The notes under the pieces: model-generated
Told to the model about the DNA's origin: nothing
The model's input: only the letters and a program-made list of their open reading frames with translations
The model's database searches: none
Position numbers and translations under genes: made by a program
Source: Diaporthe sp. PMI_573
Lineage: Eukaryota; Ascomycota; Sordariomycetes; Diaporthales; Diaporthaceae
Length of the DNA stretch: 64,000 nucleotides
Assembly: GCA_021399435.1 (NCBI GenBank)
Contig: JAJTUP010000020.1
Location: forward strand, 682,001-746,000
Direction: 5' to 3'
Shown here: positions 58,936-64,000 of the stretch, piece by piece
Position numbering within the stretch: the first letter of the stretch is position 1
Layout of the letters: every line of letters begins with the position of its first letter

Positions 58936-59200
58936 GGTGGGCGATCAGACCTGGGGGGGGGGCCGTGGTTCGGTAGATGTTGTGATGTCTGTATTTGAGT
59001 GAGAGCCGCGACCTTCGGACTTGGCTTGGAGGGGTGAGATACCCAGGTGTCGAATTCACCAGTCACTGGGGTTGGTGAAGAGGCGTTGAGGCAAGCAAGA
59101 AGAAGGAAGTGAATTTGTCGCCGACTGCAAATGAGGGGTCGAGACTGGGGGAGCGGCTGAGCACGGCCACAGACAGGAAAGGCAAGGGACCTGGGAAGTG

Positions 59201-59222
59201 TGTATGTATGTATGTATGTATG
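59201..59222. repeat. (TATG)n microsatellite in the permease promoter region
   Basis: Five TATG units, seen directly, about 270 nt upstream of the permease start. Confidence 0.85.
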
Positions 59223-60830
59223 CAGCTGTAGGCAGGCTGTAGGTGCTCGTCCTCGATGCAACCATAGGTTCAGGAACGAAGCTAGCCGTGTTTTGACTGG
59301 TGGTGGACCCGGCGTGCTGGAGTGAACTGGCTGGCTGGTCACGAGCAGGCTGAAACGAACGGATCGAAGATTTCTGGAAGCTGAGGGGACTTTTGCCAAG
59401 CTGGTAGCGACAAGGAATGAGGACTTATCGGCCAATTGGGGACGCTGACCAGGCTGACAGTGGCAGCGATGGTGGCAGGCTGTCGAGTGGAATGAGGCCG
59501 GGGCGCCGGGATGGCGGAAGAAGGTGTGACGTTTTGGAGTTTTCATGTGTCAATGGGGCCCTGGCGAGTGAGGAGAGAAGCTGGGGGGCCAAGAGCTGGA
59601 AGAGGCAAATGAGCTGGGGGCGGATGATTGCTGATCATCTAGGCTTGATGCGGATGAGTGATGAGACGACCGAGGGGAGAGAGCAACCAACGAGGGCACG
59701 AGATGACCGACAGACGAGAGCCAAAACAGAGAAACAAATATGGATGCCAAAAGGGCAAGGAATATACACACAGACAGCGGCGTCTCGGATGCGAACTCAA
59801 CTCAAATCATTTCATGCCAGATAGCAGGGCATACACACACACACATCTGTGCAGATGAATACACTGCCGAGGTGGTTCTGGACCATGGACCAGCCACTGC
59901 CTGTCTGACAGGGACGACAGGAGGAAACGGTCGGCTTAAGCGACTGTGCTCAGGGGGCCAGGATCTGCTGCGCTGAGATAGAGTTCCACGGCGTAGCACC
60001 CGCAATCAGCACACAGCTGCGATGGCACGCAATGTGAAGAGATTTGCAGGGTGGGATGGCAATGTGTGATTGCCCTGTCGCCCTGTCAATCATCGCCCTG
60101 AATGTTTATTATGACCATGCAGCCACGGACAGCTCATGTCCGCGTCGACACCCACGTCGGCACCCACGTCCTCCATAATCACGGCTGGGAGAGAGAGGCA
60201 CTTTCTCGGGTCAGCAGCGCAGCAACACACACGACAACTGGAAGCGAAGGTCTCGTCTCACCCAATGGCCTGACCTCTCTCCCCACGCTCTCGAGCCCAC
60301 ACACACACATCCACCTAGATAAGCAGGACGCCAAAGCCACGGGCAAAAGGCTTAGCGGGGCTCGGCAAAGCTTTCCCGGACGTGCGTGTTGCGTTGGGGG
60401 CGTCGGGGGCGTCTGTTTGGGCTGCTTTTTTGGGCTGCCTGGGCATCAGCACGGGGCCATGCCGCCAAGTCCACCAAGTGCCGCGGCGGGAATCGACGCT
60501 GTTGATGATGGATCTGGACTTCTTGAGCTGCCCACCTGTTCGTCCCTGGGAGGGTGGCCCTGCGTCTCGAGTTCGTTGTCATATTTTAGGGGATAAGAGG
60601 TGCGAACACATCTGCCTTCAAAGCATACTGTGCAAAGAGAGGGGAAAAGGTCAGGCTGGACCCACTTTACCAGCCGACGTCTTGTCTGTCGCCCGGCAAC
60701 TATGCTCCTTCCCTTCCCCGGTCCCGCACCCGGCAACCCTAGCATGGGTTGGGGAAGGTGGCCCTGCTAGTCCCGGTAGTCCCGCTTTTACCCCAGACTT
60801 GTAGCGAGTGTATTTGGGGACCCACTCCAC

Positions 60831-60853
60831 CTTTCCTTCCTTCCTTCCTTTCC
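60831..60853. repeat. (CTTC)n microsatellite
   Basis: Five CTTC units, read directly. Confidence 0.8.
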
Positions 60854-61117
60854 CAATGACATAATGACAATTTCTTCCCGTCCGCCTGCCCTCTTTGTCT
60901 TCTTTTTGTCTCCGACCATCCGACCATCCGACCCGCCTTCTCCGTCTGTGATAGGTAGCACGAGCGGGAACGGGGATTGGGGACAATGCTGCCATCCGGG
61001 GTAACAATTAATTGTCCCGCGGGACCGTAGCGTAGCACCACGGATCCTGCCACAGGCCGGTCGAGTCCGTCGAACCTTGTCCTCCTCCCGGTGCGCCATT
61101 TATTCGGCGAAACAGAT

Positions 61118-61192
61118 CCTTGAATTGGCTCTGCTGTGACTAAAAAGACGAAATAGGCCCTTGAATTGGCTCTCCTATGACTAAAAAGGCAG
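61118..61192. repeat. Imperfect tandem duplication, period 41 nt
   Basis: The word CCTTGAATTGGCTCT begins at 61118 and again at 61159. Each copy continues with a TGACTAAAAAG block; the two copies differ at a few positions. Confidence 0.75.
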
Positions 61193-61520
61193 GCATTGTA
61201 ATACAAAGTTTTCAAACTATCTAGCCCTCGTCTGACTTCATGCGAGGCAGCTTGTCTCTCATAACATCAGTGCGTCGTCTGTCTCACTGTGGCTCATGCA
61301 TGCATTCGAGATAAGGGTTTGACACACACTAAAGAAGGCTGAAAGTCAACTTGTCCTACTCTCCTACTTCACGAGCTCGTGCAATGTGTTAAGCGCGGAC
61401 CGTGAGGTCAAGGTGGAACCGGTAGAGATAACATGAGGAAATTAGGATCTGTATCTAGGTCTGGGAAGGATGCCGTGCGTGATAAAATGGTCTACCCTCA
61501 TCAAGTCTTTATAAAACGCG

Positions 61521-61546
61521 GATTCATTCATTCATTCATTCATTCA
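61521..61546. repeat. (ATTC)n microsatellite
   Basis: Six ATTC units, seen directly. Confidence 0.9.
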
Positions 61547-61944
61547 GTGCGTAAATACAGAAGAGATTTGATGTCGCCCAGATCAAGATTGGCAACAACG
61601 TGATTGGATCCTCGCTCGCAAGTGATGCCTGAATATCAACCAATCCCATCTTCAGCAGAATCACAACATTTCCCCGGGAAATTGCGGAACTCTAACCAGT
61701 TGACTTTCTCGAATGTCTGCTTCGTCATCCGATCATCTTCAACTCCCGCATGTTCGAAGGCGGCATAACACCCCCCCCTGTATGTCCGCCACTGACCAAA
61801 GGTGCGAGTACGTAATCCAGAAGCAAATTAGCCCATAGGAGATTATCCCACGTGAAGGCAGGGGATATCTCAGAGGCTGTTATCCTACAGAATGTCATCA
61901 CTGAGGAGGGTGTTCCACAGGGATTAAGTCCATTCGGGGTCGTC

Positions 61945-64000
61945 TCACATACCCCACGAGTCTATGCCATAGGAATTTGTCTCGCGTACGTCTCCTTCTT
62001 GTTCATCGTCCAAACCGGCTGCCTGGAGGTTCTTGTAGCACTCGTCGTCCTCGGCGCTCCACTCCCTATGCTCCGCCAGAAGGGCCGCAGCTGCAAAGTG
62101 CCGGTTCTTCCTGGCGTACAACACGGCCCTCATGTACTGTTCTCTGTATGCCCCGTCAGTGCAAGCACCGTAGTTCAGCAACAGCTGAATTGTGTCGATC
62201 CGGCCATGCTCCGCTGCTCCCTCCAGTGCGGTACGACCGTGCTTCTGGGCTCCCCAGGCATTGACATCTGCACCATGTTCCAAAAGAAGGCGGCTTATCT
62301 CCAGATAACCGTGAATACATGCAAGCTGTAGCGCGGTGCCGCCCGAGTCCTCGGCCGCGGGTGCATTGATACAAGCGCCGCGATCTATGAGAAGGGTCGT
62401 GAGCCTCAAGTTCCCCTTATCTACCGCAGCTTGTAATGCAGTTCGTGGTGCGCAGTATCCCATTGGCTCCTTGGCTGGCATTTCGTTGGCGCTCACACCT
62501 GCCTCCAGAAGGAGCTCCACCAGTTCCGCATTCTCATTTGAGGCCGCTACTTGCAAAGCAGTGGGACACCACGGGTGCCGGTCGTGGTCATCGATGCTCA
62601 AAATGCTTGGCCAGCTCGCGAGACATTGAAGTCGGCCCAGGAGACGTAAATTACCCTTTGCAACAGCTATGACGACCGTGAGTGCATCAGGTTCGTAAGA
62701 GCAGGCCAGCAGACAGTTCAAAATGCTATCGGAGAGAGACTCATGAACACCACGGTCGGGCGTTGCTGCTATACCCATGAGCGGAGAGCACGCAACCCAA
62801 TCCCGGCAACCTAGATCGTCTGTTGGGTCCATCCATTTAAGTGGGTTAGTATGGTTTCGCGGGTCCAAGAACGAGGAGAAAGCCTCTTTCGGGATGCGCG
62901 CCACTTTTATCGCGGAAGTCGTACCTGGCGTGACAAGGATACTCAATATGTCAGGCCGACTGAACATCACAGCGACCAGCAGGGTTGTGTTCTCCCTTTC
63001 CCAGTCACAGTTATCCTCTGTCCGTCTTCTCACCAAGGTCTGGACGTCCGTGAGTCGAAAATCATGGTCTCTGAACAAGTCACGCTTCAGCGCCCGTAGA
63101 ACAATCGCAGTCAGTGCGCCGGAGTCGTAAGCTGCAGGACAAAGATGTAAGGTTTCCCTCAGTGCATCACCGTGGAACTTGAGCGAACAAAGCTCCAGCA
63201 ACGACTGTCCAGGTATTTGCATCCGTTCAAGATCTGGCGTCGCGCGGATGAGTTCAATCTGGGTTCGTTTGGATAACACTGACACCGAACGACACCGTAG
63301 GGCATCTATCAGGTCTTGTGTGCCGAAATTGACCCCTTTTCCAAGGAGCAACCGAACCATCGTCTCGTGGCCCCATCTAAGAGCAAGTCGCAAACAATTT
63401 CTCTTCGTTCTCTCTTTGCACAATTCCCAGTATCCAACATCAATCAATATCTCTAGAAGGTATATCAGTCCCATCTTCACTGCTAGTGTGATCTCCCGAT
63501 CTGTGGCTTGGCAGCCCTCTCTAACAAGATCGAGAGCGATACCTTCGTGACCAGAGATTATAGCAAATTCCAGGGGGCTCTCAGCCCCAAGTCGTGCGAT
63601 GGAATCGAGGGGTGTAGCGCACTGTGAGGACTGAGACCATAAGAATTCCTCGTACGCATGGACCCGTTCGAATGGTGAGCCGAAGCATCGAATGCGATAA
63701 TTGATATCAGCACCTGAATCAATAAGTAGGTGGAAGATTCTGGTAAGTTCGTAATAGTCTGTACGCTGATGCTTTGTCCCATGTCGTGAAAGAAGACGAT
63801 GAAAGGGCGATGCCTGAGAGCCGAACGCATGGTGCGTCCGAGGGATGTTGACGGTTGCCCCGGAATACAGCAGCAGGGAAACAACGTCATACTGCAAATC
63901 CTTCCTTAGACAAGCTGCGTCTAAACAAGAAAACCCAAAACAATTGAATCCGCGCACGTTTCCTCCGCACTGCGTCAGAAATTGGAGGGTGGTGACATTA
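61945..64000 (-). CDS. Ankyrin-repeat protein, 5' part beyond the window
   Basis: The frame is open from the stop at 61945 to the right edge without an ATG suitable as start. At least 684 C-terminal residues are present and the gene continues beyond 64000. Ankyrin repeats are evident: SPLEFAIISGHEGIALDLV, CLRLALRWGHETMVRLLLGKG, TALQVAASNENAELVELLLEAG, TALQAAVDKGNLRLTTLLIDRG, TALQLACIHGYLEISRLLLEHG and TALEGAAEHGRIDTIQLLLNYG, with further degenerate units between. The C-terminus is acidic (EWSAEDDECY, DDEQEGDVRE). Ankyrin arrays mediate protein binding. In fungi they often form the sensor half of NACHT/STAND proteins, so this may be the end of a second NLR-like gene, but the deciding N-terminus is not in the window. 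No intron is needed in the visible part. Confidence 0.85.
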   Translation of the reverse strand, partial: NVTTLQFLTQCGGNVRGFNCFGFSCLDAACLRKDLQYDVVSLLLYSGATVNIPRTHHAFGSQASPFHRLLSRHGTKHQRTDYYELTRIFHLLIDSGADINYRIRCFGSPFERVHAYEEFLWSQSSQCATPLDSIARLGAESPLEFAIISGHEGIALDLVREGCQATDREITLAVKMGLIYLLEILIDVGYWELCKERTKRNCLRLALRWGHETMVRLLLGKGVNFGTQDLIDALRCRSVSVLSKRTQIELIRATPDLERMQIPGQSLLELCSLKFHGDALRETLHLCPAAYDSGALTAIVLRALKRDLFRDHDFRLTDVQTLVRRRTEDNCDWERENTTLLVAVMFSRPDILSILVTPGTTSAIKVARIPKEAFSSFLDPRNHTNPLKWMDPTDDLGCRDWVACSPLMGIAATPDRGVHESLSDSILNCLLACSYEPDALTVVIAVAKGNLRLLGRLQCLASWPSILSIDDHDRHPWCPTALQVAASNENAELVELLLEAGVSANEMPAKEPMGYCAPRTALQAAVDKGNLRLTTLLIDRGACINAPAAEDSGGTALQLACIHGYLEISRLLLEHGADVNAWGAQKHGRTALEGAAEHGRIDTIQLLLNYGACTDGAYREQYMRAVLYARKNRHFAAAALLAEHREWSAEDDECYKNLQAAGLDDEQEGDVRETNSYGIDSWGM

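Larger units (their letters stand above)
58936..61944. other. Intergenic region of 3 kb upstream of the permease and downstream of the ankyrin gene
   Basis: Holds the permease promoter and several simple repeats (TATG near 59201, TTCC near 60831, ATTC near 61522) and a 41-nt tandem duplication at 61118-61192. No gene with family character was found on either strand. Confidence 0.5.

Overview
The window looks like nuclear DNA of a filamentous ascomycete (Pezizomycotina, plausibly Sordariomycetes). The genes are single transcription units with short introns of about 50-120 nt that have GTRNGY donors, CTRAY-like branch points and YAG acceptors. The families are typically mould families: HET domain, NACHT/STAND, BBE-type oxidase, P450, vanillyl-alcohol oxidase and a Cdc25-type RasGEF. 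There are no operons, ribosome binding sites, CRISPR arrays or bacterial features. All gene models below were spliced by hand from reading frame, splice consensus and protein continuity.

Left part (1-11 kb). Three redox enzymes lie close together: a berberine-bridge-type FAD oxidase (+, 1335-2826), a short-chain dehydrogenase (-, 3157-4397) and a five-exon cytochrome P450 (+, 5920-7788). The P450 sits between two very AT-rich stretches that look like decayed repeats. No backbone synthase is visible, so this is at most the edge of a secondary-metabolite or catabolic cluster. Next come poorly recognised, possibly decayed reading frames on the minus strand (8243-10915).

Allorecognition-like part (12.4-19 kb). 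A HET-domain gene carries an in-frame stop and one unresolved junction, so it is probably a pseudogene or an inactive allele. It is followed on the same strand by an intact 952-aa NACHT (STAND/NLR-like) protein. At the far right edge (61945 to beyond 63999) an ankyrin-repeat protein runs off the window and may be the C-terminal half of another protein of this class.

Middle part (19.8-29.4 kb). A four-span membrane protein and a 77-aa single-span protein come first. An apparent aromatic-compound module follows: a 14-TM DHA2-type MFS exporter (+), an FAD aromatic monooxygenase (-) and a vanillyl-alcohol-oxidase-type flavoenzyme (+). The two flavoenzymes are divergent from a 1.04-kb shared promoter region, and the transporter is tail-to-tail with the monooxygenase.

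Right part (29-64 kb). This is gene-poor. It holds a secreted endonuclease/exonuclease/phosphatase-fold protein with a jacalin-like C-terminus (37277-38641), a Cdc25-type RasGEF with an SH3 domain (50533-54245), a four-exon amino-acid permease (58935-56893) and the ankyrin gene. They are separated by intergenic stretches of 7.9, 11.9, 2.6 and 3.0 kb with only microsatellites and small repeats. I found no rRNA or tRNA gene by eye.
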